Shown here in pieces: positions 25,914-34,137 of a stretch of 64,000 nucleotides of DNA. Source of the DNA: Maridesulfovibrio sp. Lineage in GTDB: Bacteria > Desulfobacterota > Desulfovibrionia > Desulfovibrionales > Desulfovibrionaceae. A program made the translations under genes and the position numbers. Position 1 is the first letter of the stretch. Every line of letters begins with the position of its first letter. Location of the stretch: contig NZ_OY763932.1 in NCBI RefSeq assembly GCF_963667685.1, positions 372,001 through 436,000 of the forward strand, in the 5' to 3' direction. The notes beneath the pieces are model-generated. The model did not search any database. It was given only the letters and a program-made list of their open reading frames with translations, and was not told the DNA's origin.

Positions 25914-26696
25914 ATGCATCTAATTTCCATAAATATTTTCCTTCTTGCTGCGGCGGCACTGTTTGGAGCTGTTATGGGCAGTTTCTATGGCTGCGCCGTC
26001 TTCCGCTACATCAACGGGCAGACCCTGACCAACCCACGGCGTTCAACCTGTCCTAAATGCGGGCATACCATCCGCTGGTACGAGAACATCCCCCTTGCCA
26101 GTTATCTTTTTTTGGGCGGGAAGTGCTCCGCCTGCAAACAAAAAATCAGTCCTATGTACGCTGTTATAGAACTTGTCTCCGTTACATGGGCGGTACTGCT
26201 CATGCTCACCTTCGGCTCTTCGGTACAGTGGCTGGTCTACATGTTCTTCGGCGGATTGATGATTGTGGCTTCATTCATAGACCTGCAAACTTTCATCCTG
26301 CCGGACATAATTACAATCCCCGGGTCAATTGCGGCCATCCCCTGCGCAGCCATGCTAACGCCTGTAGGATGGGAAGGAGCTTTGCTTGGTGCGGGGATAG
26401 GCGGCGGTTTATTCTGGTCGCTGAGATTGCTTTACCGGGGACTTAAAGGGGTGGAGGGCCTTGGGCTTGGAGATGTAAAAATCATGTTCATGATCGGCGC
26501 CCTGACAGGAGCACAAAACCTTCCGCTGGTTATCACGGTTTCAGCTTTCACCGGACTGATAGCCGGGCTGATCATGATGGTGGTGGATAAGGATCAGGAA
26601 TACGGCTCCATGATTCCCTTCGGTCCTTTTCTGGCATTGGGCGCAATGCTGAGCATTCTTTACGCCGAGCCTTTCTGGAACTGGTATTTAATTTAA
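25914..26696 (+). CDS. pilD: prepilin peptidase / N-methyltransferase (type IV leader peptidase)
   Basis: A 260-aa polytopic membrane aspartic peptidase that cleaves prepilin leaders and methylates the new N-terminus. A zinc-binding pair CPKCG (residues 46-50) and CSAC (71-74) lies in the first cytoplasmic loop. The catalytic Asp residues are in SFIDLQTFILPD (near 120) and the GLGLGDVK motif (near 186). About seven or eight hydrophobic segments are visible. No pilin or secretin genes are nearby, so it must serve pili or type II secretion encoded elsewhere. Only a weak AAGG precedes the ATG. Confidence 0.93.
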   Translation: MHLISINIFLLAAAALFGAVMGSFYGCAVFRYINGQTLTNPRRSTCPKCGHTIRWYENIPLASYLFLGGKCSACKQKISPMYAVIELVSVTWAVLLMLTFGSSVQWLVYMFFGGLMIVASFIDLQTFILPDIITIPGSIAAIPCAAMLTPVGWEGALLGAGIGGGLFWSLRLLYRGLKGVEGLGLGDVKIMFMIGALTGAQNLPLVITVSAFTGLIAGLIMMVVDKDQEYGSMIPFGPFLALGAMLSILYAEPFWNWYLI

Positions 26697-26733
26697 ATAA
26701 AAATGGGGAGAAAGTAGATAATACTTCCTCCCC
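26696..26733 (-). terminator. terminator of the 86-aa protein gene
   Basis: On the minus strand TGGGGAGGAAGTA, TTATC loop, TACTTTCTCCCCA, then TTTTTATTT. It also lies just after the prepilin peptidase stop, but the plus strand has no T-run. Confidence 0.8.
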
Positions 26734-26757
26734 AGATTCCGTTAAACGGAAATTTAC

Positions 26758-27018
26758 TTATACGCCGAATGGACCGAACTTCTTAACGTATTCCTGAAGT
26801 TCTTCCCAAAGGTGTTCGGAAAATTTATCATACTTTTCAGCTGCGGTATCGTAGCTTTCAAGTTTTTTAACAACATTTGCGGCCTTGTCGTAAGCAGTCT
26901 TGAATTCAGCCTCGTCCATGCCAGCCAATTCCATAGCTTCTTCTTTGGAAAGATGACCGGTATGGGCAAAAACACCGGACAGAACGCCCATCATATTTTT
27001 TACGTTCTTTTGAGCCAT
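26758..27018 (-). CDS. small hypothetical protein
   Basis: An 86-aa soluble, helical protein with many Lys, Glu and Ala residues (MAQKNVKNMMGVLSGVFAH, EEAMELAGMDEAEFKTAYD). There is no signal peptide or cysteine. AAGGAG lies upstream of the ATG and a terminator follows, so it is a free-standing gene. I do not recognise the family. The 212-bp gap to lpxB holds promoters for both genes. Confidence 0.75.
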   Translation of the reverse strand: MAQKNVKNMMGVLSGVFAHTGHLSKEEAMELAGMDEAEFKTAYDKAANVVKKLESYDTAAEKYDKFSEHLWEELQEYVKKFGPFGV

Positions 27019-27171
27019 TTTAGTAATACTCCTTGAATAAATGAAATTTTAAACTACCTCACTCCGTATGCTTGGAGATAACACTATTTAGTTCATAATT
27101 GCAAGCGGTTCCCGTTATACGTTATCATTACACTTCGACATACTTAGCTTATCGGTAAAATCCAAGCACCG

Positions 27172-27200
27172 TTGCTTTTTCGTTAATGCAAACGTATTAT
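27172..27200 (+). promoter_or_regulatory. candidate sigma70 promoter of lpxB
   Basis: TTGCTT at 27172-27177, 17 bases, TATTAT at 27195-27200, about 30 bases before the lpxB ATG. Confidence 0.5.
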
Positions 27201-27230
27201 TCTACTTTAAAACATTATTAAGAGATCAAG

Positions 27231-28358
27231 ATGACCACTATAAACAACAGTATTTGGATAAACGCAGGGGAAGCCTCCGGTGATATGCACGGAGCAAGGC
27301 TTGCAAAAGAACTGATGGAACGTGAGCCAGGCCTGAAAGTTATGGGCATGGGCGGTTCAGCTATGGAAAAAGCGGGCTGCGATATACGCTACCCCATGCA
27401 AATGATCTCACTGGTAGGGCTGACCGAAGTTCTTCCAAAAATCCCCCGTCTGCTCAAGCTTTTCGGGCAGATTGGTGATATTCTGAAAGCTGAAAAACCG
27501 AAAGCCATAATCCTCATCGACTGTCCTGACTTCAACTTCCGGCTGGTTAAAATAGCCCGTAAGCTGAATATTCCGGTGTACTATTACATAACCCCGCAAA
27601 TCTGGGCATGGCGTCAGGGACGGGCAAAGTTCCTGCAGAAACATGTACGCAAGATTCTGTGCATTCTGCCCTTTGAGCAGCAATTCTTCAAAGACCGCGG
27701 GGTTGATGCCCAGTATGTCGGGCATCCTCTACTCGACCTCATGCCGCTGGAAGAACTCGATACCATTGAACCCGACCCTAATCTGGTCGGTATCCTGCCC
27801 GGAAGCCGGAGCAAGGAAATTTCATCACTGCTACCGGAATTCGCCATAGCGGCTGAACGGCTATCCAAGGATTTCCCGCAACTAAAATTTTCCATCGCCC
27901 GTGCACCAGGGATAAAAGAAGAAAAACTGCGCCATTTTTGGCCGAACCACATTCCGGTAACCATAAACCAGCCGGAAAACAGGTACCGCCTCATGCGCAA
28001 TTCAAACGTCATTATGGCAGCCTCAGGCACAGCTACCCTTGAATGCGCGCTTATCGGAACACCTACTCTGGTCGCATATAAGATGTCTGCGCTTAGCGGC
28101 TTTCTGGCAAAAAGAATTCTTAATATCAAATATGTCAGCCTTGCCAATATCATCCCGGACAAGCTTATCCTGCCGGAATATCTGCTTGAACAAGCCACTG
28201 CCGATAATTTTTACAGCCAAATCAGGCAATGGATCAGCTCACCGGAATCCGCACAAGAAGTCCGCGCAGAACTAAGTGCACTGCGTAAAATGATCGGTGA
28301 ACCTGGAGTGGCTGAGCGAACAGCTCAGATCATTCTTGACGATATAAACAAAAGATAA
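27231..28358 (+). CDS. lpxB: lipid-A-disaccharide synthase LpxB
   Basis: A 375-aa GT19 glycosyltransferase that joins UDP-2,3-diacylglucosamine to lipid X in lipid A synthesis, at the inner face of the inner membrane. It has WINAGEASGDMHGARLAKEL at the start, PMQMISLVGLTEVLP near residue 60, DCPDFNFRLVK near 100, YYITPQIWAWRQGR near 122, and a C-terminal half with MAASGTATLECALIGTP near 262. Its length is standard. It is followed 28 bases later by a lipoprotein gene, probably in one operon. Confidence 0.96.
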   Translation: MTTINNSIWINAGEASGDMHGARLAKELMEREPGLKVMGMGGSAMEKAGCDIRYPMQMISLVGLTEVLPKIPRLLKLFGQIGDILKAEKPKAIILIDCPDFNFRLVKIARKLNIPVYYYITPQIWAWRQGRAKFLQKHVRKILCILPFEQQFFKDRGVDAQYVGHPLLDLMPLEELDTIEPDPNLVGILPGSRSKEISSLLPEFAIAAERLSKDFPQLKFSIARAPGIKEEKLRHFWPNHIPVTINQPENRYRLMRNSNVIMAASGTATLECALIGTPTLVAYKMSALSGFLAKRILNIKYVSLANIIPDKLILPEYLLEQATADNFYSQIRQWISSPESAQEVRAELSALRKMIGEPGVAERTAQIILDDINKR

Positions 28359-28386
28359 TTTTACCCTTCAAAAACCGGGAGTTATT

Positions 28387-29097
28387 ATGAAAAAGATTCT
28401 CTTACTGTTTATTTTACTGGCAACAGTGACTTTCAGTGGATGTGTAGCTCGTAAAATTCCCGGCAAAGATGCTTTTTACTCCACCAAGTCACCATCCCTG
28501 ACAGTAAGGTTTAACGATCTTAAATATCAGGGAGAATACAAAAGCACTATAAAAGCAGCTAATATTCATACTTGCTTTTATGCTGACCCAAAAGGTGACA
28601 AAGGAGCCTGGATAGAAATTATTGATGTCCGGCAAGGTTGGGATATACGCCCCAAACGAGTGCCGGGGAAACATTTTCCCAACACAGGAGTATTCACCCG
28701 TAAAATAGCAGGAGAAGACTATTACGGCCGCAGCTTTATGATCCTGCCCGATAAGAATAAACGCAGCTCGGAATCTTTGCCCGATTATACGGCAGTAAGA
28801 ATTTACACCAAACTCATATCGACTAAGAAAAAAATATCCATCGGGTTCGCGGAAAAAATTGATCCCGCTGCGGCCAAGAAGATCTTCAGCCATCCTGATT
28901 ATAAGGATTTGACCAAAGAGCAGAAAGATTTCTTTGCCGCCTTTGGCAAAAGGGCTGACTCTGCTCTCACGCTGAAGAAATTTCAAAAAGGTGACATCAA
29001 CGACGAAATCAAATCAGCGGTGGCTATCAAGGCCCCTTGGTATAAATCTACTGACTTCATGCCTATTGCGCAGCAGGTTGGGAAAGTTCAGCGGTAA
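28387..29097 (+). CDS. predicted lipoprotein of unknown function
   Basis: A 236-aa protein with a clear lipoprotein signal peptide, MKKILLLFILLATVTFSGC, acylated Cys at residue 19. The mature part is mixed alpha/beta with no motif I know; parts read DPKGDKGAWIEIIDVRQGWD and FSHPDYKDLTKEQKDFFAAF. GGGAG precedes the ATG. It follows lpxB closely, which fits an envelope role, but the function is unknown. Confidence 0.8.
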   Translation: MKKILLLFILLATVTFSGCVARKIPGKDAFYSTKSPSLTVRFNDLKYQGEYKSTIKAANIHTCFYADPKGDKGAWIEIIDVRQGWDIRPKRVPGKHFPNTGVFTRKIAGEDYYGRSFMILPDKNKRSSESLPDYTAVRIYTKLISTKKKISIGFAEKIDPAAAKKIFSHPDYKDLTKEQKDFFAAFGKRADSALTLKKFQKGDINDEIKSAVAIKAPWYKSTDFMPIAQQVGKVQR

Positions 29098-29167
29098 GTT
29101 TTAAATATCTAAGACGCAAAAAAACAACTTTCCGGCAACTCGAAAATCAATCCTGAATATTATGCAC

Positions 29168-29201
29168 AAAAAAAACCCCGGAGCCGATCCCCGGGGTTTT
29201 T
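29168..29201 (-). terminator. rho-independent terminator of dsrC
   Basis: AAAACCCCGG (29172-29181), a 9-base loop, CCGGGGTTTT (29191-29200). On the minus strand a run of seven T follows. It lies about 75 bases after the dsrC stop. Confidence 0.88.
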
Positions 29202-29275
29202 CTGACTTTGGACTCACTGTGAAGCAATCACCGCGACTGCTCCACAATTCACAAACTATTTTTTCTGAATCAAAA

Positions 29276-29593
29276 CTATACGCAGCCTGTGGGCTTAGGC
29301 AGACCAGCCATTTTACAAGCTCCCTTACCGGGACCGGAGGGGAACAGCTCATAAATGTGCTTGAGTTTGTATCCGGTAACCTTGGAAAGGATGCGGACCA
29401 TAGGTGCGATACCGTTCTTCTTGTAGTAGTCCTGCAAGAAGTCGATAACTTTCTGGTGCTCTTCGTTCAGCTCTTTGATGCCTTCGCTTTCTTTACAGAA
29501 ATCAACCCACTCGGGGCACCAGTCTTCGAACTTGAGCAGGAAGCCGTCTTCGTCTACGTCAAAGCTTTTTCCCTGAAATTCAACGATTGCCAT
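29276..29593 (-). CDS. dsrC: DsrC, sulfur-carrier partner of dissimilatory sulfite reductase
   Basis: A 105-aa DsrC/TusE-family protein. In sulfate reducers DsrC carries sulfur as a trisulfide between its two C-terminal cysteines after sulfite reduction by DsrAB and passes it to the DsrMKJOP membrane complex. Both key residues are here, Cys93 (GACKMAG) and Cys104 next to last (TGCV), so it is true DsrC rather than TusE, which keeps only the last. AGGAGG precedes the ATG. It stands alone, away from dsrAB, as in other sulfate reducers, with an unusually long upstream region and a strong terminator. Confidence 0.96.
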   Translation of the reverse strand: MAIVEFQGKSFDVDEDGFLLKFEDWCPEWVDFCKESEGIKELNEEHQKVIDFLQDYYKKNGIAPMVRILSKVTGYKLKHIYELFPSGPGKGACKMAGLPKPTGCV

Positions 29594-29619
29594 GTAAAAC
29601 CTCCTAAAAATTAATCGTA

Positions 29620-29637
29620 AAAGCGACCTGTCGCTTT
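29620..29637 (-). promoter_or_regulatory. 5' leader hairpin of dsrC
   Basis: AAAGCGA (29620-29626), CCTG, TCGCTTT (29631-29637): a perfect 7-bp stem with a 4-base loop. It is 27-44 bases before the ATG, just upstream of the ribosome-binding site. It may protect an abundant mRNA; that is inferred. Confidence 0.45.
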
Positions 29638-29651
29638 AACAACAGGATATA

Positions 29652-29691
29652 GTGAATTTCCCGAAATCCAATTTCGAGGAAAATTTCTCAC
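29652..29691. promoter_or_regulatory. imperfect dyad upstream of dsrC, candidate operator
   Basis: GTGA at 29652 and TCAC at 29688-29691 flank two further inverted blocks: ATTTCC with GGAAAAT, and CGAAAT (29662-29667) with ATTTCG (29671-29676) around CCA. TATATC-like promoter bases lie next to it. The rest of the 405-bp gap (29594-29998) is AT-rich and holds no open reading frame I trust. Confidence 0.35.
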
Positions 29692-29949
29692 TCACCCAAA
29701 GTGCCAATTAAAACCTTGGCAAAAAAAATTCAAGGAAAATATTGTGCGAGTCTGCATATTTCACACAAAAATGTTCAAACCAATAGAGATAAGTCCTTAA
29801 ACATGGCTCTTCTATGCTTAAAAAATTAATTCGTCGTTCGCAAAAAGGGGAAAATATTTACATTTCTTTCGTATTATTAAGCATTTCCCACGGCAAAATC
29901 GTCCTCCCCTTAACCCATAACACACCATAATAAATTAACATTTAACCTA

Positions 29950-29974
29950 AGGAACAATTCCTGCTTTCTATAAT
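29950..29974 (+). promoter_or_regulatory. candidate promoter of the 94-aa gene
   Basis: A perfect TATAAT at 29969-29974 has no -35 box at the right distance. Instead an inverted repeat AGGAA-CAA-TTCCT lies at 29950-29962. This suggests an activator-dependent promoter. Confidence 0.4.
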
Positions 29975-29998
29975 TCCATAAATTCAGGAGGAACTAAA

Positions 29999-30283
29999 AT
30001 GGAAATCAGTTTTGTTAACGAATCGGTAAACCAAGTTGTAAAAAAAGAGCGTCAGAGCTATCCAATCCACGCCGGTGTCACCCGCGAACACAGACTCGAT
30101 TCTGTCTCAGACAACATAAAGGCAGGCCTCAAAACAGTCGAAGAAAGCCCGGATAAACTTCTGGAACAGACAGTTGAAGCCAGTGCTCACGAAGGAGCAA
30201 TTGATGGTGCACACGATTTCAACATGGCAAGAATAATGGAACTTCTCTCCGACCCTCTACTTCAGGAAGATGTGCCGGAATAA
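29999..30283 (+). CDS. small hypothetical protein
   Basis: A 94-aa acidic soluble protein with AGGAGG 8 bases before the ATG. The first 40 residues are basic to neutral (VVKKERQSYPIHAGVTREH), the rest acidic and helical (VEESPDKLLEQTVEASAHEGAIDGAHDF, in parts). It has no cysteine, signal peptide or known motif. Its own promoter and a strong terminator mark it as a single-gene unit. I do not recognise it. Confidence 0.75.
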   Translation: MEISFVNESVNQVVKKERQSYPIHAGVTREHRLDSVSDNIKAGLKTVEESPDKLLEQTVEASAHEGAIDGAHDFNMARIMELLSDPLLQEDVPE

Positions 30284-30335
30284 TGATCACGCCGCACAAA
30301 ACGATTTTCATTGGACCTGGTAGTTCATATTTTGG

Positions 30336-30381
30336 AAAACGCAAAGCCCCGGAAATACTAAATCCGGGGCTTTGCGTTTTT
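30336..30381 (+). terminator. strong rho-independent terminator
   Basis: A 17-bp perfect stem: AAAACGCAAAGCCCCGG (30336-30352) with CCGGGGCTTTGCGTTTT (30364-30380), loop of 11 bases, T-run. Confidence 0.93.
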
Positions 30382-30439
30382 GTGCGCAAAATGGTAACTA
30401 GAGGAAGTTTCAGCCTGTAACTGGTTACGACATCCTTCT

Positions 30440-31099
30440 ATGAATAAAGTCAGCTTGATAAAAACCCCGGACAAACCTACCCCCGGTTACCCACCCATGG
30501 AGTCCGCCCTGATTGCACCACCTGCGGTGGCGATTGATCCGGCGTGGACTGTTCCTTCCGCCGGCCAATGCATTGACTGGTGGGATGATTACAAGATGCT
30601 GGACAACATCAAAGCCCACAGCAAGCTTGTGGCCAAAGTTGCTGTTCAGGCTTCAAAGCTTGCGTGTGAATCCGGCTTTGCGGTCGATATCCCCACAATT
30701 CAGGCTTCCGCCCTATTACACGATATTGCCAAAAGCTATTGTATCCACCACGGGGGCAACCACAGTCAGATAGGCGCAGCATGGTCCATGCAGCTTACCG
30801 GAAACCCTGCCATTGCCATGGGTGTTCTACATCATGTTTTCTGGCCTTTCGAGCCGGAGGCTGACAAATATTTCCTTCCGCTGGTCATAAGTTACGCTGA
30901 CAAACGCGTGATGCATGACTCATTCACTACACTTGAAAAACGGTTCAGTGATTTGAAGGTCCGCTACGGCAAGACCGAAAAAATCAAGCAAAGAATTCAC
31001 AAAACATACGAGCAGTCCCTTGTACTTGAGGAACGGCTCAGCAAACTTATTGGAGTTGATCTCAATGCATGTTCTCTTGATTGCGGGCGGCTGGTCTGA
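30440..31099 (+). CDS. HD-domain phosphohydrolase family protein
   Basis: A 219-aa protein with the HD metal-binding pattern: His60 in NIKAHSKLVAKVA, His94-Asp95 in SALLHDIAKSYCIHHGG, then an Asp further on (ISYADKRV). The N-terminal 45 residues are Pro-rich and not part of the domain. HD proteins of this type are metal-dependent phosphatases or phosphodiesterases; the substrate is not predictable. Its end overlaps ddl by 35 bases. No ribosome-binding site is visible at the ATG. It heads the ddl-waaA-kdsB-carA run. Confidence 0.82.
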   Translation: MNKVSLIKTPDKPTPGYPPMESALIAPPAVAIDPAWTVPSAGQCIDWWDDYKMLDNIKAHSKLVAKVAVQASKLACESGFAVDIPTIQASALLHDIAKSYCIHHGGNHSQIGAAWSMQLTGNPAIAMGVLHHVFWPFEPEADKYFLPLVISYADKRVMHDSFTTLEKRFSDLKVRYGKTEKIKQRIHKTYEQSLVLEERLSKLIGVDLNACSLDCGRLV

Positions 31100-31973
31100 G
31101 GAAAGGGAAGTCTCACTGAGCGGTGCGAAAGGCATTGAACAGGCCCTGCTTGAACTCGGCCACGATGTTGAATTCGTTGACCCGGCAAAAGACTTTAAGA
31201 ACATCCTGCTTTTAGCTGAACATGCAGATTTTGCCTTCATTAACCTGCACGGTTCTCCAGGCGAGGACGGGCTTATTCAGGCCATGCTCAACCAGGTAAA
31301 CTGCCCCTATCAGGGAGCGAAACCGGAAAGCTCTTTCCTGACCCTGAATAAAGCGGCTACAAAAACCGTCTTCGACCTCAACAACATCCGTACTCCGCGC
31401 TGGGAGCTTGTCTGCCCGGCCGAAGGATGTAAGGGGTTGGAAGAATTGAAAGTCCCGGTTTTCATTAAACCGAACACAGGAGGCTCCAGCCTCGGGATGA
31501 CTTTTGCCCGGACGCAGGCGGAACTTGAAAAAGGCATTGAGACCGTGTTCAGCCTCGGTGACAGCGCTCTGGTGGAAGAATACATCAAGGGTGTTGAAGT
31601 TACCTGTGGAATTCTGGACAACGAGCCGCTGCCCCTGATCTTGATCACGCCACCTGACAGTGCGGAATTCTTTGACTACCACAGCAAATACGCCCTCGAT
31701 GGTGCGGAAGAAATATGTCCCGCCCCCATCGATAAGGAACTGACGGAACAGATTCAGCAGACAACCGCCAAGGTTCATAAACTGCTGGGTTTGAGCGACT
31801 ACAGCAGGGCGGATTTCATAATTTCTGAGGGAGTACCCTATCTGCTGGAAGTAAACACTCTTCCCGGCATGACTCCGACAAGCCTTGTTCCGCAGGCCGC
31901 GCAGGAAGCAGGTTATTCATTCAATGAACTGATTGCCAAGCTCATTGAACTGGGACAGAAAAAGCGGAAGTAA
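31065..31973 (+). CDS. ddl: D-alanine--D-alanine ligase
   Basis: A 302-aa ATP-grasp ligase that makes the D-Ala-D-Ala dipeptide of peptidoglycan. It starts MHVLLIAGGWSEEREVSLSGAK with the family GG-SEEREVSL motif. FIKPNTGGSSLGMTFA is near residue 128, EEYIKGVEVTCGIL near 170, and DFIISEGVPYLLEVNTLPGMTPTSLVP, in parts, near 260. The ATG at 31065 has GGAG 9 bases upstream; an earlier in-frame start 15 codons back adds non-homologous sequence. It begins inside the HD gene. Confidence 0.95.
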   Translation: MHVLLIAGGWSEEREVSLSGAKGIEQALLELGHDVEFVDPAKDFKNILLLAEHADFAFINLHGSPGEDGLIQAMLNQVNCPYQGAKPESSFLTLNKAATKTVFDLNNIRTPRWELVCPAEGCKGLEELKVPVFIKPNTGGSSLGMTFARTQAELEKGIETVFSLGDSALVEEYIKGVEVTCGILDNEPLPLILITPPDSAEFFDYHSKYALDGAEEICPAPIDKELTEQIQQTTAKVHKLLGLSDYSRADFIISEGVPYLLEVNTLPGMTPTSLVPQAAQEAGYSFNELIAKLIELGQKKRK

Positions 31974-32034
31974 CTTTTTTTCAACCGGTCTGACAGCACA
32001 TCGGGCCAAGGAACGGAAACGTCAGGACTAATAC

Positions 32035-33309
32035 ATGTCATTATCACTCAAACTCAAAGCTGTATCATTTCTTTACGGTCTCGGCTGGAAAGCCGCCATC
32101 CCTTTTCTCAAGAAAAATGACAGACTTAGGGAAGGCTTTGACCGCCGGACCCTTGAACACAGCCTGCCACCCCGCGCTGATGTCTGGATTCAGGCCGCTT
32201 CCGCCGGTGAAGCCAAGATAGCTACCCGGATTATGGAAAGTATTTCCATGACTAAACCGACGAAATTCCTGCTTACCACTAACACTGTGCAGGGCATGTC
32301 CGAGCTTGAGAGAACCGCGTACCGACTAAGCCCTAATCCGCGAAATGTTTCTGCTTCAACAACATATTTCCCCTTCGACAGCCCGGATATAGCCCGCAAG
32401 GCGCTGGAGGCTGTCCGCCCAAAACTGGTTGTGCTCATTGAAACCGAAATCTGGCCCGGATTTCTTTCCGCCTGCAAGGAGCTAGGCGTGAAAGTAATCA
32501 TTATTAATGGCCGCATGACTACAAAGAGCCTTGCCGGTTATATGGCTCTGCACGATTTTTTCCGTTCCGTGGCCCCGGCTGAAATTCTCGCAATCTCTGA
32601 ATATGATGCGACCCGCTTCAAGACCCTTTTCGAGATCGAGAAAGTATCCACCATGCACAATGTAAAATTCGACGGAACGAATACTGCCGACGCAGTACCT
32701 TACACCGCCAACCCGCTTTCATCCATTTTCAGGCCCAAGACTCCGTTCATCATCCTTGGTTCCGTGCGCAAGGAAGAAGAATCTCAGGTACTCAAACTGG
32801 CTGAGTCCCTGAAAAGAGAACGCCCTAAAACTGTGATCGGACTTTTTCCGCGTCATATGCACCGCATCGACGCTTGGAAAAAGATGCTTGAGGATGCGGG
32901 GCTGCCCTGGATCTTGCGCTCTGAAATAGATGGCACTGTACCTTTCGGATACATTGTGCTTTGGGATGTTTTCGGTGAAATGCAGTCTGCATTCTCCCTT
33001 GCCCGCGCCGCCTTCATCGGCGGTTCGCTGGCCCCGGTCGGCGGACAGAATTTCCTTGAGCCGCTGACCTACGGTGTCACACCGGTTATCGGCCCATATT
33101 GGTCAAATTTCACTTGGGTCGGCGAAGAAATTTTCGAAACGAAACTGGCCCGTCAGGAACAGAATTGGGAAGGAGTGCTTGCAGCACTTCTGGACATAAG
33201 CAAGAAAGCTTTCAAACCAGAAAAAGTAAAAAAAGATTTTAAAAAATATCTCGCGGACATGCGCGGTGGTACTGCGGCAGCTTGCGAAGCTATTAAACGT
33301 AATTTGTAG
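32035..33309 (+). CDS. waaA: 3-deoxy-D-manno-octulosonic acid (KDO) transferase
   Basis: A 424-aa GT30 enzyme that adds KDO to lipid IV-A in the inner membrane. An N-terminal segment precedes the conserved IQAASAGEAKIATRIM (near residue 53), TYFPFDSPDIARKAL and VVLIETEIWPGFLSACKELGVK (in parts) near residue 135. The C-terminal half has GSVRKEEE, FPRHMHR and the donor-binding AAFIGGSLAPVGGQNFLEPLTYG, in parts. AGGA precedes the ATG. It is followed by kdsB, which makes its donor substrate. Confidence 0.95.
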   Translation: MSLSLKLKAVSFLYGLGWKAAIPFLKKNDRLREGFDRRTLEHSLPPRADVWIQAASAGEAKIATRIMESISMTKPTKFLLTTNTVQGMSELERTAYRLSPNPRNVSASTTYFPFDSPDIARKALEAVRPKLVVLIETEIWPGFLSACKELGVKVIIINGRMTTKSLAGYMALHDFFRSVAPAEILAISEYDATRFKTLFEIEKVSTMHNVKFDGTNTADAVPYTANPLSSIFRPKTPFIILGSVRKEEESQVLKLAESLKRERPKTVIGLFPRHMHRIDAWKKMLEDAGLPWILRSEIDGTVPFGYIVLWDVFGEMQSAFSLARAAFIGGSLAPVGGQNFLEPLTYGVTPVIGPYWSNFTWVGEEIFETKLARQEQNWEGVLAALLDISKKAFKPEKVKKDFKKYLADMRGGTAAACEAIKRNL

Positions 33310-33393
33310 TTGAAAAGCTTTCGGCTACTATGCCGGGGCGAAACCCTTTCAACCAAAACTCAAAACGTAATCAAAGTTAGGTTTATTTAATAA

Positions 33394-34137
33394 ATGAGTA
33401 TAACTTACGGATGTTACGGAATTATCCCGGCCCGCTATGATTCGAGCCGTTTCCCGGGCAAGCCTTTGGCTGATATCTGCGGCAAACCCATGTTCTGGCA
33501 TGTCTGGACCCGGGCTTCCAAATGCCCGGAGATGGACAAGGTAGTGCTGGCCACGGACAGTGAAATTATCATGGATGCGGCTGAAAAGTATGGTGTCCCG
33601 GCGGTTATGACCTCTGCCGAGCATACCAGCGGAACAGACCGCGTTCTGGAAGCAGCCCGCAAACTGGAGCTTCCATCCGATTCTGTTGTGGTCAACATTC
33701 AGGGTGATGAACCCTGCCTCGAACCAGCCATGATCTCGGAACTGGTTTTACCATTCGCTAAAGACGGGGTCCGTGTAACAACACTGGCCGCCCCCATCAG
33801 CGCGACCGAAGCCAAAAGTCCTGACCGGGTGAAAGTAGCACTTGCAAAAGATGGCCGGGCGTTATACTTTTCCCGCGCACCCATTCCATTTTCCCATCAG
33901 GGTGACGGGGATTACCTTCTACATATCGGCCTTTACGGCTTCCGCATGGAAGCCCTTGAAACCTTTGCCGGCACGGACGTTTCGCCTCTCGAAAAGAGAG
34001 AGCGGCTGGAACAACTCCGACTGCTGGAAAACGGAATACCCATCCATGTCACCATTACAGAACACTCCTGCCACGGAGTGGACCGTCCAGAAGACTTGGA
34101 TACAGCCATAAAGATTCTTGAGAGGGAGAAAATATGA
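33394..34137 (+). CDS. kdsB: 3-deoxy-manno-octulosonate cytidylyltransferase KdsB
   Basis: A 247-aa enzyme that makes CMP-KDO from CTP and KDO. Motifs: [24 protein letters not shown] (in parts) at the N-terminus, [17 protein letters not shown] near residue 95, FSRAPIPF near 165, and [10 protein letters not shown] near the C-terminus. The stop codon overlaps the carA start (ATGA). With waaA it supplies KDO to lipid A. Confidence 0.95.
   Translation: MSITYGCYGIIPARYDSSRFPGKPLADICGKPMFWHVWTRASKCPEMDKVVLATDSEIIMDAAEKYGVPAVMTSAEHTSGTDRVLEAARKLELPSDSVVVNIQGDEPCLEPAMISELVLPFAKDGVRVTTLAAPISATEAKSPDRVKVALAKDGRALYFSRAPIPFSHQGDGDYLLHIGLYGFRMEALETFAGTDVSPLEKRERLEQLRLLENGIPIHVTITEHSCHGVDRPEDLDTAIKILEREKI

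Noticed and set aside
29745..29775. TTGTG ... CACA sequence resembling a CRP/Rex-type site upstream of dsrC
   Set aside because: The half-sites are about 17 bases apart, far from the 6-8 expected for those families.
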